DNA of 64,000 nt, from contig NZ_CP015750.1 of the NCBI RefSeq assembly GCF_001742185.1, positions 4,898,001 to 4,962,000 on the forward strand, written 5' to 3'. Shown piece after piece: positions 25,100 to 33,732 of this stretch. The stretch's first letter is position 1. The number at the start of each line of letters is the position of its first letter. The DNA is from Pectobacterium wasabiae CFBP 3304. Its GTDB lineage: Bacteria > Pseudomonadota > Gammaproteobacteria > Enterobacterales > Enterobacteriaceae. The notes under the pieces are model-generated. The model did not search any database. It was not told the DNA's origin and worked only from the letters and a program-made list of their open reading frames with translations. Made by a program: the position numbers and the translations under genes.

Positions 25100-26893
25100 A
25101 TGGGACACCCTTCCGTCTACCCAACCGGCACAACAATTTACAACCCAGAAAAAGCCTGGGGCGGCTACACCGTCTTTCAAGCGTTGGAGCGCGGCGCGGT
25201 GCTAGTGGATATGAACGGCACCGAACTGCGTCTGTGGGAAGGTCTGCACGGTTTCCCTAACAAAATCCTGCCCGGTGGTTACATCCTCGGACACAGCGGC
25301 GAACGTGATTCACGCTACGGCATGCAGGACATGGTCGATCTGATTCAGGTGGACTGGGACGGCAACATCGTCTGGAAATTCAACGGTTATGAGCACATTA
25401 CCGATCCCGATCTTCCGCCCGAATGGATGGCGCGCGTCCATCATGATTACCAGCGCAGCGGCAACCCAGTCGGCTATTACGCACCGGGGCAGGAACCGCA
25501 GTCGATTGGTGGCAACACGCTACTGCTAGCGCACACTAATCTGCACAATGAACACATCAGCGACAAATTGTTGCTTGATGACACCATCATCGAGGTGGAC
25601 TGGCAGGGCAATATTTTATGGGAGTGGCGGTGCAGCGACCATTTCGATGAACTGGGCTTTGACGACGATGCCAAAACCGCGCTGTACAACAATCCTAACC
25701 TGCGCAAAAGCGGCGGCGGAATGGGCGACTGGATGCATATCAACTCCATGTCGGCACTTGGCCCTAATCCATGGTTCGATCAGGGCGATATCCGTTTCCA
25801 TCCCGATAACATCATCTGGGATGCCCGTGAATCCAATATCATTGCCATCATCGACAAGCAGAGCGGCAACATCGTCTGGCAGCTTGGTCCCAATTACAAT
25901 ACGCCCGAACTCAAACACATCGGCTGGATTATCGGCCAACACCACGCGCACATGATCCCCGTAGGTTTACCGGGGGCGGGTAATATTCTGGTGTTTGATA
26001 ACGGCGGCTGGGCAGGCTACGGCGCGCCCAATCCGGCATCCCCCGATGGGGTGAAAAACGCCTGGCGCGACCATTCCCGCGTGTTAGAAATCAATCCGGT
26101 AACGCTGGATATTGTCTGGCGCTACTCGCCTTACGAAGCGGGCATCCCGCACCCGACTGACGCGTTTCGTTTTTACAGCCCGTACATCAGCAATATCCAG
26201 CGCCTGCCGAACGGCAACACGCTGATTAACGAAGGGGCTAACGGCCGACTGTTTGAAGTCACCGCCGATCATGAAATTGTCTGGGAATTCATTTCACCCT
26301 ACTGGGGCAAGACGGTAAACACCAACATGTTGTATCGCGCCTATCGCGTACCCTACGAGTGGGTGCCACAACTGCCGCGCCCACAGGAAACGCCGGTGAT
26401 TGCCCCGGATAACACTCAGCTACGTCAGCCCGGAGCTGCCGCGCCCGGCTTCGCCAGCGTCATTCGTATTGACGGTGTGCGTCCTTATAAAAAGAGCGGC
26501 GATGCCCTGTGTGTCGCGACCGACAGCGAAGATCTCAAGCGCAGCCCAAAACTCTTTGCCGTCAACCGTGAGCGTTTTGCTCCGCTTACCGCCGACGACT
26601 GGCCTGAACTAGAGTCAAAAAATGCACCACAGCTACTGCTGGTCGGTGCCGAGCGCTGCGTCCACTGTAAGAGCCTCTACCGTCAGTTGGAAACAATTCT
26701 GGATAACGAGGAATATCGCCAGTTGTCGAGCCATTATCTGGACGCCGATCATCACATTACACTGGCGGAGAAACTGACGGTAAGAACACTACCGACGCTG
26801 CTATGGCTTGAAAACGGTGAAGAACGGGCGCGCCTGAGCGGCGCACAGCAACCCGAACGCCTGCGACAGTGGCTAGCAGACCAGCAAGCCTAA
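25100..26893 (+). CDS. Arylsulfotransferase-like protein with thioredoxin-like C-terminus
   Basis: A 597-residue protein of the arylsulfotransferase (ASST) beta-propeller family. Repeated blades read as VDWDGNIVWKFNGYEHITDPD, VDWQGNILWEW, IDKQSGNIVWQLGP and VTADHEIVWEF. Likely catalytic histidines sit in MARVHHDYQR, DWMHINSM and GQHHAHMIPVG. From about residue 505 a thioredoxin-like domain follows, with a CVHC motif (520-523) and a cis-proline-like TLP near 565. Classical ASST enzymes are periplasmic with a signal peptide; this one has none, so it should act in the cytoplasm on the imported substrate. It follows the transporter ATPase by 16 bases. Proposed role: desulfation or sulfuryl transfer from imported aryl sulfates. 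Confidence 0.83.
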   Translation: MGHPSVYPTGTTIYNPEKAWGGYTVFQALERGAVLVDMNGTELRLWEGLHGFPNKILPGGYILGHSGERDSRYGMQDMVDLIQVDWDGNIVWKFNGYEHITDPDLPPEWMARVHHDYQRSGNPVGYYAPGQEPQSIGGNTLLLAHTNLHNEHISDKLLLDDTIIEVDWQGNILWEWRCSDHFDELGFDDDAKTALYNNPNLRKSGGGMGDWMHINSMSALGPNPWFDQGDIRFHPDNIIWDARESNIIAIIDKQSGNIVWQLGPNYNTPELKHIGWIIGQHHAHMIPVGLPGAGNILVFDNGGWAGYGAPNPASPDGVKNAWRDHSRVLEINPVTLDIVWRYSPYEAGIPHPTDAFRFYSPYISNIQRLPNGNTLINEGANGRLFEVTADHEIVWEFISPYWGKTVNTNMLYRAYRVPYEWVPQLPRPQETPVIAPDNTQLRQPGAAAPGFASVIRIDGVRPYKKSGDALCVATDSEDLKRSPKLFAVNRERFAPLTADDWPELESKNAPQLLLVGAERCVHCKSLYRQLETILDNEEYRQLSSHYLDADHHITLAEKLTVRTLPTLLWLENGEERARLSGAQQPERLRQWLADQQA

Positions 26894-26910
26894 ACTCCAC
26901 GACATCTAAG

Positions 26911-26935
26911 GCGATCTCGCTTCCAGTGAGATCGC
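26911..26935 (+). terminator. Stem-loop after arylsulfotransferase gene
   Basis: GCGATCTC (26911-26918) pairs with GAGATCGC (26928-26935), extendable inward to an 11-pair stem with one G-T. It lies 17 bases after the stop. It is not followed by a clear T-run. Confidence 0.5.
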
Positions 26936-26963
26936 ATCTATCTGTACACTGGCTCTTACACAA

Positions 26964-27119
26964 ATGCCTCAATTTACGATGGTTTATATGCGGCTTAAAA
27001 AATTATGCAGCGGTGGGCGCGGCCGCCGAGTGAGCGGTATGGAACCTGCTCAGGTCAGTCAAATTACTCAGTTGAGTGCGGCAGAACTGGCACCGCTCAG
27101 TAATGAACCTAACGAGTAA
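26964..27119 (+). CDS. Possible small protein of unknown function
   Basis: An open frame of 51 codons (alternative in-frame ATGs at 26979 and 26988 give 46 or 43 residues). The predicted product is basic at the front (RLKKLCSGGRGRRVSG) and neutral to acidic at the back (QLSAAELAPLSNEPNE). Codon choice resembles that of neighbouring genes, but none of the starts has a good ribosome-binding site and I do not recognise it. It lies between the arylsulfotransferase terminator-like hairpin and the Zur-box-like site. Confidence 0.25.
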   Translation: MPQFTMVYMRLKKLCSGGRGRRVSGMEPAQVSQITQLSAAELAPLSNEPNE

Positions 27120-27250
27120 CCACTCAAGATACGCTGCGCTTCCCTACGATTTACTCTCTCCAATTTCACCATCGACGCGTGCTATCAGGGCGGCGTCGAT
27201 AGCGTAATTTATTCACTCTGGATCACATTTCCTTTGCATCATCTCATCCC

Positions 27251-27273
27251 AATTTGTTATGTTATTACATATC
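27251..27273. promoter_or_regulatory. Candidate Zur (zinc repressor) box
   Basis: The 23 bases agree with the gamma-proteobacterial Zur consensus (core TGTTATA-N-TATAACA with A/T-rich flanks) at about 17 of 22 defined positions, including TGTTAT (27255-27260) and the right-arm ACAT (27267-27270). It lies 28 bases before the chosen start of the ABC operon. An alternative upstream ATG at 27259 falls inside the site, which supports the downstream start at 27301. The consensus is recalled, not searched. Confidence 0.55.
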
Positions 27274-27300
27274 TATTTACATCAACCGTATACCTTAACC

Positions 27301-28119
27301 ATGATCAGTTGGGACAGACACACAGACGCCATTCTTCAGGTAGAGAACCTTAGCCTGTCTATTGGTGGTGAAACCAAAGTCAGCGATATCAGCTTTACGC
27401 TGTTCGCAGGCGAACGAGTCTGTTTACTCGGCGCATCGGGTTCCGGTAAATCCCTCACCGCCAAAGCCGTGATCGGTACCCCAGCCACAGGTTGCCAGAT
27501 TAGCGGCAGTATTAAGGTCAATGGTGAAGAAGTCAGTCAGTTGAAAGCGCTGGCGCGCCCGCATACCAGCCGAGTATCTGCCGTTTTTCAAGACTCTGCG
27601 GCAGCGCTTAATCCGCTCATGCCGTTAGGGAAACAGCTCTCGCTGGCGTTGAAAACGCCCTCTTCCGCTGAGCTTGCTGCGCTTCTGACAGCCATGAAGC
27701 TGGACGATATTCCCAACCTATTGCAGCGCTACCCTGCCGAACTGTCCGGCGGTCAGCGTCAGCGTATTTGTATTACCCTCGCGCTGCTTGGCAAAACTCG
27801 CCTGCTGGTCGCGGACGAACCCACAACCGCGCTTGATGTCATCACTCAGCAACAGGTATTACGGGTCTTACAGGAACGTAGCGCGCAGCCGGATGCACCT
27901 GCACTGCTGTTTATTACGCATGATATCGCCGTCGCTGCCCAACTCTGCCAGCGCGGTCTGGTGATGGAAAATGGTCAGATCGTTGAATCCGGTACTATGC
28001 TGCAACTACTGAATGCACCACAGCATCCCTATACCCGTCGTTTGGTGGCTGCCGCCCGTCGCGCTGACAATATTTTATCCACCAATGTGTTACCCGTTGC
28101 CGGAGCGCTTGCCGGATGA
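27301..28119 (+). CDS. Opp/Dpp-type ABC ATPase (first of pair, CntD-like)
   Basis: A 272-residue ATPase of the peptide/nickel/opine transporter class. Walker A GASGSGKSLTAK, signature LSGGQRQRICITLAL, Walker B LLVADEPTTALDV, switch THDIAVAAQLC, and the class-specific tail HPYTRRLVAAARR. It pairs with the next gene, whose ATG overlaps its stop. Start at ATG 27301 is preferred over 27259 (see the Zur-box candidate). The order ATPase-ATPase-MFS-binding protein-permease is shared with opine metallophore (Cnt) loci in content, although not in gene order. Confidence 0.85.
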   Translation: MISWDRHTDAILQVENLSLSIGGETKVSDISFTLFAGERVCLLGASGSGKSLTAKAVIGTPATGCQISGSIKVNGEEVSQLKALARPHTSRVSAVFQDSAAALNPLMPLGKQLSLALKTPSSAELAALLTAMKLDDIPNLLQRYPAELSGGQRQRICITLALLGKTRLLVADEPTTALDVITQQQVLRVLQERSAQPDAPALLFITHDIAVAAQLCQRGLVMENGQIVESGTMLQLLNAPQHPYTRRLVAAARRADNILSTNVLPVAGALAG

Positions 28120-28934
28120 ATCACCATCTGCATGCGGTTCCTTCACCGTTTTTAAGTCTTGAGCACGTCAGCCGCTATCGCCAAGCGTCACGTTTACCGT
28201 GGCAAAAGGCCGATCCTGCCAGCGCGATTTTCCACGATCTGTCGCTACATTTACACCGTCACGAGCGCGTCGGGCTGGTCGGTGCCTCGGGCTGCGGTAA
28301 ATCCACATTACTGAAAACGCTGCTCGCCCTTGAAGCACCGGAGAGTGGCACGGTGTACTGCGACGGTAACCTGATTAAACCCGGTTCGGTACGTTCGTTG
28401 CTTTGGTATCGCCGCCGCGTTCAATATATTCCGCAAGATCCAGCAGGTTCGCTCGCTCCACGCCAGCGCGTCGCCGCTCTTCTCACTGAGCCGCTGAAGC
28501 GCCTGCGTCCTGGTGAAAATGTATCAGCGTGCCTACGCGACGTCATGGAACAAGTCGAACTCAGCACAACGCTGCTGGACAATGCCGCAGGGCAACTTTC
28601 CGGTGGGCAGGCACAGCGTGTCGCGCTAGCGCGAGCGCTGATTATTCGTCCCGATTTTTTACTGGCGGATGAACCCGTCAGCGGCCTGGATTTGCCGCTG
28701 CGCGAACAGATTAAAACCCTGCTGCAACAGGTCACTGTACAAAACAAGATGGGATTGCTGATGGTATCGCACGATATTTCGATGCTCGCGGGCCTGTGCG
28801 ACAGGATGCTGGTCATGGATAGCGGGCGCATTATTGAAGATCGTCCCACCGCCGAGGTGCTGGCTTCACCAAAACAGGCTCACACCGCCCGTTTATTGCA
28901 GGCCGTGCCTGGGCTGTCAGCCTCCGGCTATTAG
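28116..28934 (+). CDS. Opp/Dpp-type ABC ATPase (second of pair, CntF-like)
   Basis: A 272-residue partner ATPase, DppF/NikE/CntF-like. It shows LEHVSRYR, Walker A GASGCGKSTLLKTLL, Q-loop QYIPQDPAGSLAPRQRV, signature LSGGQAQRVALARAL, Walker B FLLADEPVSGLD and VSHDISMLAGLCDR. It is translationally coupled to the upstream ATPase by an ATGA overlap. The two together would power the fused permease at 31825. Confidence 0.88.
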   Translation: MNHHLHAVPSPFLSLEHVSRYRQASRLPWQKADPASAIFHDLSLHLHRHERVGLVGASGCGKSTLLKTLLALEAPESGTVYCDGNLIKPGSVRSLLWYRRRVQYIPQDPAGSLAPRQRVAALLTEPLKRLRPGENVSACLRDVMEQVELSTTLLDNAAGQLSGGQAQRVALARALIIRPDFLLADEPVSGLDLPLREQIKTLLQQVTVQNKMGLLMVSHDISMLAGLCDRMLVMDSGRIIEDRPTAEVLASPKQAHTARLLQAVPGLSASGY

Positions 28935-29020
28935 CTCGCTAAAAACACACGTTTTACAAAATAAAATACCACGTCAATAACACATCTCCCCATCGCGGAG
29001 ATTTTTAAACGGATGATTAA

Positions 29021-30268
29021 ATGTCAGACCTCACCGCCAACCGCGGCCCACGGCCTTACCCTCCGCTGCTTCTGGGGAGTCAGCTTGTTTTCAACATTGG
29101 CTTTTATGCCGTTGTGCCGTTTCTGGCTATTTTCTTGCGCGACGACATGTTGCTGTCCGGCTGGGCTATCGGGATAGTGATTGGCTTACGCACCTTTTCT
29201 CAGCAGGGCATGTTTTTAGTCGGCGGCGCACTGGCGGACCGCTTCGGCGCCCGCGTGATTATCCTGTGCGGCTGTGTGGTGCGCATCAGCGGCTATTTAC
29301 TGCTGGCGCTAGGCGACTCGCTGTGGCCGATCATCCTCGGTGCCTGCCTGACTGGCGTTGGCGGTGCCCTGTTCTCTCCCGCCATTGAAGCGCTGATGGC
29401 ACAGGCCGGTACGCAAAGTGAAAAAGAGGGAAAACGTAGCCGCTCCGAGTGGTTCGCCCTGTTTGCGATTTGCGGCGAGCTGGGTGCCGTATTGGGGCCG
29501 TTGCTCGGATCTGTGCTGGCCGGGTACGGATTCCAGCGCGTAGCGCTTGCGGGTGCTGGCGTCTTTGTTGTCGCGCTTATTATCCTGTTTTTCAGCCTGC
29601 CACCGACACAGCGAAATCAAGGCGAATTGCACATCGCCCCATGGTGGGAAACCTTCCGCCAACGTCGCTTTGTCGCATTCATCATCGCCTATAGCGCTTA
29701 CCTGTTCAGCTACAACCAGCTCTATCTGGCGCTACCGGTTGAACTGCATCGCTCCGGCAGCAGCGAGAAAGATCTCGGCCCGCTGTTTGTATTGGCCTCA
29801 TTGTTGGTGATCGGGCTACAGCTCCCGCTGGCGCGTTTTGCCCGCCGGATTGGTGCGGCACGCATGCTGCCATTGGGCTTCGCGCTATTGGCTGCCTCAT
29901 TCCTTAGCGTCGCACTGTTTGCCTCCAGTACGCCGCCTGAGGGATGGCAACGTCTGCTGCCAGCGATCTCATTAATTACCCTGCTGACGCTGGGGCAGAT
30001 GCTGATCGTCCCTGTTGGGATGGACCTCATTCCCCGCTTTGCTAATCACCAGAATCTGGGTGCGCACTATGGCGCACTGGCATCAATGGGCGGCATTGCC
30101 GTACTGGTCGGTAATTTTATACTCGGTAGTCAGCTCGATCGTGCACTGACGCCATCGCCACAGGCCGCCATTCCGTGGGTGCTGCTCGCCGCCGTACCCT
30201 TGTGCAGCTCGCTAGCTATGCTGGTTATCTGCCGCCCGTTTAAATCCGCTTCAACCATAAATGGATAA
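29021..30268 (+). CDS. MFS transporter in metallophore-type operon (CntE-like position)
   Basis: A 415-residue inner-membrane protein with about 12 membrane segments, DHA1-like. The loop 2-3 motif appears as GGALADRFGARVIIL. It starts 86 bases after the second ATPase (GGAG at 28997-29000 is rather far; start support is moderate) and its end overlaps the possible upstream start of the binding protein. In staphylopine systems an MFS exporter (CntE) sits with the ABC importer. By analogy this one could export a metallophore or recycle its apo form; that is inference from context. A simple drug exporter is the alternative. Confidence 0.8.
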   Translation: MSDLTANRGPRPYPPLLLGSQLVFNIGFYAVVPFLAIFLRDDMLLSGWAIGIVIGLRTFSQQGMFLVGGALADRFGARVIILCGCVVRISGYLLLALGDSLWPIILGACLTGVGGALFSPAIEALMAQAGTQSEKEGKRSRSEWFALFAICGELGAVLGPLLGSVLAGYGFQRVALAGAGVFVVALIILFFSLPPTQRNQGELHIAPWWETFRQRRFVAFIIAYSAYLFSYNQLYLALPVELHRSGSSEKDLGPLFVLASLLVIGLQLPLARFARRIGAARMLPLGFALLAASFLSVALFASSTPPEGWQRLLPAISLITLLTLGQMLIVPVGMDLIPRFANHQNLGAHYGALASMGGIAVLVGNFILGSQLDRALTPSPQAAIPWVLLAAVPLCSSLAMLVICRPFKSASTING

Positions 30269-30278
30269 GGATAGACTG

Positions 30279-31787
30279 ATGAAGAGTCGTAACCTCCTGT
30301 GGCCCGTTTCCGGCCTGCTGTCAGCCACGTTGCTACTTTCAGGCTGCTTCAATGAACCGGAAGAAAACCACGCCTCACATCATGACGGTCGAATTAAATT
30401 GGCGATGCTCCAACCACCGCGCTCCGGCCTGACGCCGCTGAGCGATGACGCCTTTAAACTGTCGCGCTGGAGCACGGCGGAAACGCTGGTGGTGCTCGAC
30501 AAACTCGGGGAAGCCCAGCCCGCGCTGGCGACGAAATGGCAGCAGATCGATGATAAATCCTGGCGTTTTGAACTGCGTCCGAACGTCCATTTTCATGACA
30601 ACACCACATTAAACGCCGCCACGGTAGTGAATGCGCTCACCGTGGCCTCCACCGCCGCCCCCAAACCGCGCATTCTGGACGGCGTGCAGCTAACGGTAAA
30701 AGCCGATGGCGATAGCGCCGTTATCGTTTCCACTGCGAAACCAGACCCGCTGCTGCCACAGCGTTTATCCAGCCCGCAGTTGGCGATCCTCTCCATGCAT
30801 GCTTACGGTAAAAATCATGTCGTCAACCCGATCAACACCGGAAGCGGCCCATTCGTTCTGCGTAGCGTCACGGGCACCAGCAGTGCGGTATTGGATCGAT
30901 TCGACAGCTACTGGGGTGAGAAAGCACAGGCCAGCGGTATTGATGTCAGCTTTGTGTCCGATGGTACAGCACGTGCTGCCGCCTTACGTACCGGCACGGC
31001 AGATATTGTCGAAGCCATTCCGGTTTCTCAGGCTCCGCTGCTGGATCAATCGCTGGTGCATGAAGTCCCAATGCCGCGCACCAATACGCTGTATCTGAAT
31101 ACGCGTCATGGCGTGATGCAAGATCCCGCGCTGCGGGCTGCCGTGCGGAATGCGATCAATCGCCAGCAGTTGGTGGATAACGTGTATGAGAAGCGTGCCG
31201 ATGTCGCGCAAGGTCTGTTAGGTCCTGCGCTACCATGGGCTGCCAAACTGCGCCAGCCCGTGGTGAATCCGGTCAAAGCCGGTACACCCGCAGGTGCGAC
31301 CATCACACTAGCCACTTTCAGCGATCGCGCCGAGCTACCTGAAGTCGCGGTCTATCTGGCACAGCAACTCACCGCCGCTGGATTTACGGTGAAACAGGTC
31401 GTCCGTGAGTATGCGCAGATTGAATCCGACGCGCTGGCAGGCAAGTTTGACGCCTTTATTTTATCGCGTGCAACGGTGCTAGACTCCGGCGATCCCGTTG
31501 CTTATCTGTACAGTGATTTTGCCTGTGAAGGGTCATTCAATATCGCCCAATTATGCCGCCCAGAAATCGATCAGGCGCTGCAAAAAGCGGCTGCAATTCC
31601 CGCGGGAGAAGCACGCCGTCAGGCCATTATGCAGGCAGAAAATCTGATCCTTGCCAGTGATGCCGCGATCCCCATGCTGCATGAACGCGTCATTCAGGGT
31701 GAAGGCGCACAGATAAAAGACGCACTGCGCGACCCACGCGAACGCACGCTGATCAACGCAGCCACGCATATTGCTGCGGCGAAATAA
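30279..31787 (+). CDS. Opp/Nik-type ABC substrate-binding lipoprotein
   Basis: A 502-residue family 5 binding protein. The lipoprotein signal ends LLSGC with Cys near residue 22, and the mature start has a histidine cluster (ENHASHHDG) of the kind seen in metal-related binding proteins. Family landmarks are KLSRWSTAETLVVLDKLGEAQPALA, WRFELRPNVHFHDNTTLNAATV, and a central NTLYLNTRHGVMQDPALRAAVRNAINR. ATG at 30279 is chosen because AAGGA precedes it and the signal has normal length; ATG at 30261 overlaps the MFS gene. It probably binds a peptide-like metal complex or nickel/zinc chelate. Confidence 0.85.
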   Translation: MKSRNLLWPVSGLLSATLLLSGCFNEPEENHASHHDGRIKLAMLQPPRSGLTPLSDDAFKLSRWSTAETLVVLDKLGEAQPALATKWQQIDDKSWRFELRPNVHFHDNTTLNAATVVNALTVASTAAPKPRILDGVQLTVKADGDSAVIVSTAKPDPLLPQRLSSPQLAILSMHAYGKNHVVNPINTGSGPFVLRSVTGTSSAVLDRFDSYWGEKAQASGIDVSFVSDGTARAAALRTGTADIVEAIPVSQAPLLDQSLVHEVPMPRTNTLYLNTRHGVMQDPALRAAVRNAINRQQLVDNVYEKRADVAQGLLGPALPWAAKLRQPVVNPVKAGTPAGATITLATFSDRAELPEVAVYLAQQLTAAGFTVKQVVREYAQIESDALAGKFDAFILSRATVLDSGDPVAYLYSDFACEGSFNIAQLCRPEIDQALQKAAAIPAGEARRQAIMQAENLILASDAAIPMLHERVIQGEGAQIKDALRDPRERTLINAATHIAAAK

Positions 31788-31824
31788 CGGGTAACGCATC
31801 GGTAACCAGAAAGATGACAAGTTT

Positions 31825-33603
31825 ATGAGCGAATCGCTGTACTGCCGCACCTGTGCCAACATTAACCAGACGCAACGCCCACGATATGGCGTGCTGATCC
31901 CGTTGTTTTCGCGACTGCTGACGCTGGCAGGAATTGTGGTGCTGATTGGTATGCTGCCGTGGCTATCCGGTCAGGACCCGGCGCTGGCATTGCTGCGTGC
32001 TCGCTCTGGTGAACAGGAAGCAACGGCGGAAACGCTAAACGCGATTCGTCAGTCGCTCGGGCTGGATCAAGGGCCGTTGCAGTTGCTATTGAACTGGCTG
32101 ACTGGCCTATTGCACGGCGATGCAGGTAACTCCTGGGTTTCTGGTCGCCCCGTGCTCCCAGGCATGTTGCAGGCGGCAGGCGTATCGCTCACGCTGATGG
32201 CCTCTTCGGTGCTGGTGGCTTTCACACTGGCCACCGTGCTGTGCGTCCCTACCTTTCGGCAGGGACTTCGTGGTCATATTCACCGTTCAGGTGGTCTGTT
32301 TGCTGCCTTATTTACCGCGCTGCCCGAGTTCCTGCTAGCCTCGTTTTTGCTGATCGTCGGTGCTGTCTGGCTACAGTGGTTTCCGCCCTATGGCTGGTTA
32401 GGATTACATTACGCGGTGTTACCGTCACTGGCACTCGGTATTCCAGCAGGCGGTTACCTTGGCCGGATTATTGCCGATGCGCTCTCCGCCACTTTTAGTG
32501 AGAACTGGTTAACGACCTGGAGCGTCGCGGGGGTGAACCGTCGCCATATCGCGCTGGCGGTGATGAAACGCACGCTGCCCAGCGTGATGCCGCTGGTCGG
32601 GCTGGTACTGGTATCGCTGACTGGCGGCGCGATTGCCGTCGAAAAAGTGTTCGCCATTCCTGGTCTGGGACGCGCCACTCTGGGTGCCGCTGCCGCGCAG
32701 GATCTCCCCGCATTGCAAGTCGGTGTGCTGATCTTACTCCTTATTGCCTCGCTAGCTGGCATGGTGGCTGGCGGTGTGCGGCTGCTGATTCTCGGACGCG
32801 CACTGCGCAGCGGAGCGATGCCCGTGCCGGAAGAACGCGGTAGTCCCGTGTCTCGTCACGCCATCTGGCTGCCGATTGTCTGCGTACTGCTGCTGGCACT
32901 TCTGCTACTCGCTGGCCTGCCGCGCGATCCCGTTACCTCCGCCTTTTTGCGCCTGCAACCGCCTTCATTCGCGCTACCCTTTGGCGCAGACGCCATGGGG
33001 CGTGATTTACTGGCGCGCGTCGCACACGGCACGTTGAATACCTGCTTGTTAGCGCTGGCGGTGTCGCTGGCTTGTCTCGCGATTGGTCTGTTGGTCGGGT
33101 TGTTCCCACGTCTGTTCACCGGCCCCATTGAAGTCACCAACGCCCTGCCACCGGTGATCGCCGGACTGCTGGTTGCCGCCGTCAATGGCCCAACGGCAAC
33201 GGGTGCAGCGATTGCGGTCATCGCGGTTAGTTGGGCGCCACTCGCGGCCCATACGGCAGCGCTAGTCGCTGAAATTAATGCGCGCCCTTATATTCGAATG
33301 TTGCCGATACTCGGTATAGGATCAATACGGCGTAGCCTGTTCTATATTCTGCCCGCGCTGGCTGGTCCGCTTTTCCGCCACGCCATGCTGCGACTGCCTG
33401 GCATCGCGCTGGCGCTGGCATCGCTCGGCTTTTTAGGGCTGGGCGCGTCACCGCCGACGCCGGAATGGGGACGCGTATTGGCAGAAGGTATGCCGTATAT
33501 CGAACGCGCCTTCTGGGGTGTGCTGGCACCGGCTGCCGCACTCGGCGTGCTGTCGATACTGGCCGTGAGCGCAGCGAATCTCTCCGGTCGCCACAAGCAC
33601 TAG
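31825..33603 (+). CDS. Fused double ABC permease, DppB-DppC type
   Basis: A 592-residue inner-membrane protein in which the two usual peptide-type permeases are joined. The N-terminal DppB-like half (to about 325) shows LLRARSGEQEATAETLNAIR, GLDQGPLQLLLNWL and an EAA-type loop WSVAGVNRRHIALAVMKRTLPSVMPL. The C-terminal DppC-like half (about 345-592) shows PFGADAMGRDLLARVAHGT, YIRMLPILGIGSIRRSLFYI and LGASPPTPEWGRVLAEG. The fusion removes the need for separate B and C subunits. It starts 37 bases after the binding lipoprotein and completes the transporter. Confidence 0.87.
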   Translation: MSESLYCRTCANINQTQRPRYGVLIPLFSRLLTLAGIVVLIGMLPWLSGQDPALALLRARSGEQEATAETLNAIRQSLGLDQGPLQLLLNWLTGLLHGDAGNSWVSGRPVLPGMLQAAGVSLTLMASSVLVAFTLATVLCVPTFRQGLRGHIHRSGGLFAALFTALPEFLLASFLLIVGAVWLQWFPPYGWLGLHYAVLPSLALGIPAGGYLGRIIADALSATFSENWLTTWSVAGVNRRHIALAVMKRTLPSVMPLVGLVLVSLTGGAIAVEKVFAIPGLGRATLGAAAAQDLPALQVGVLILLLIASLAGMVAGGVRLLILGRALRSGAMPVPEERGSPVSRHAIWLPIVCVLLLALLLLAGLPRDPVTSAFLRLQPPSFALPFGADAMGRDLLARVAHGTLNTCLLALAVSLACLAIGLLVGLFPRLFTGPIEVTNALPPVIAGLLVAAVNGPTATGAAIAVIAVSWAPLAAHTAALVAEINARPYIRMLPILGIGSIRRSLFYILPALAGPLFRHAMLRLPGIALALASLGFLGLGASPPTPEWGRVLAEGMPYIERAFWGVLAPAAALGVLSILAVSAANLSGRHKH

Positions 33604-33732
33604 CCGCACGCTTCACTTCATGAGCACTTACCCGCCAGATTTGACGATGGCGGGTCAATGCATCTTCAGTTACGCTGTTAGCTAACCTCTGCCGAAGTAC
33701 AAAATATGAAGAGTGTGAATAAAGGAGAGAAC

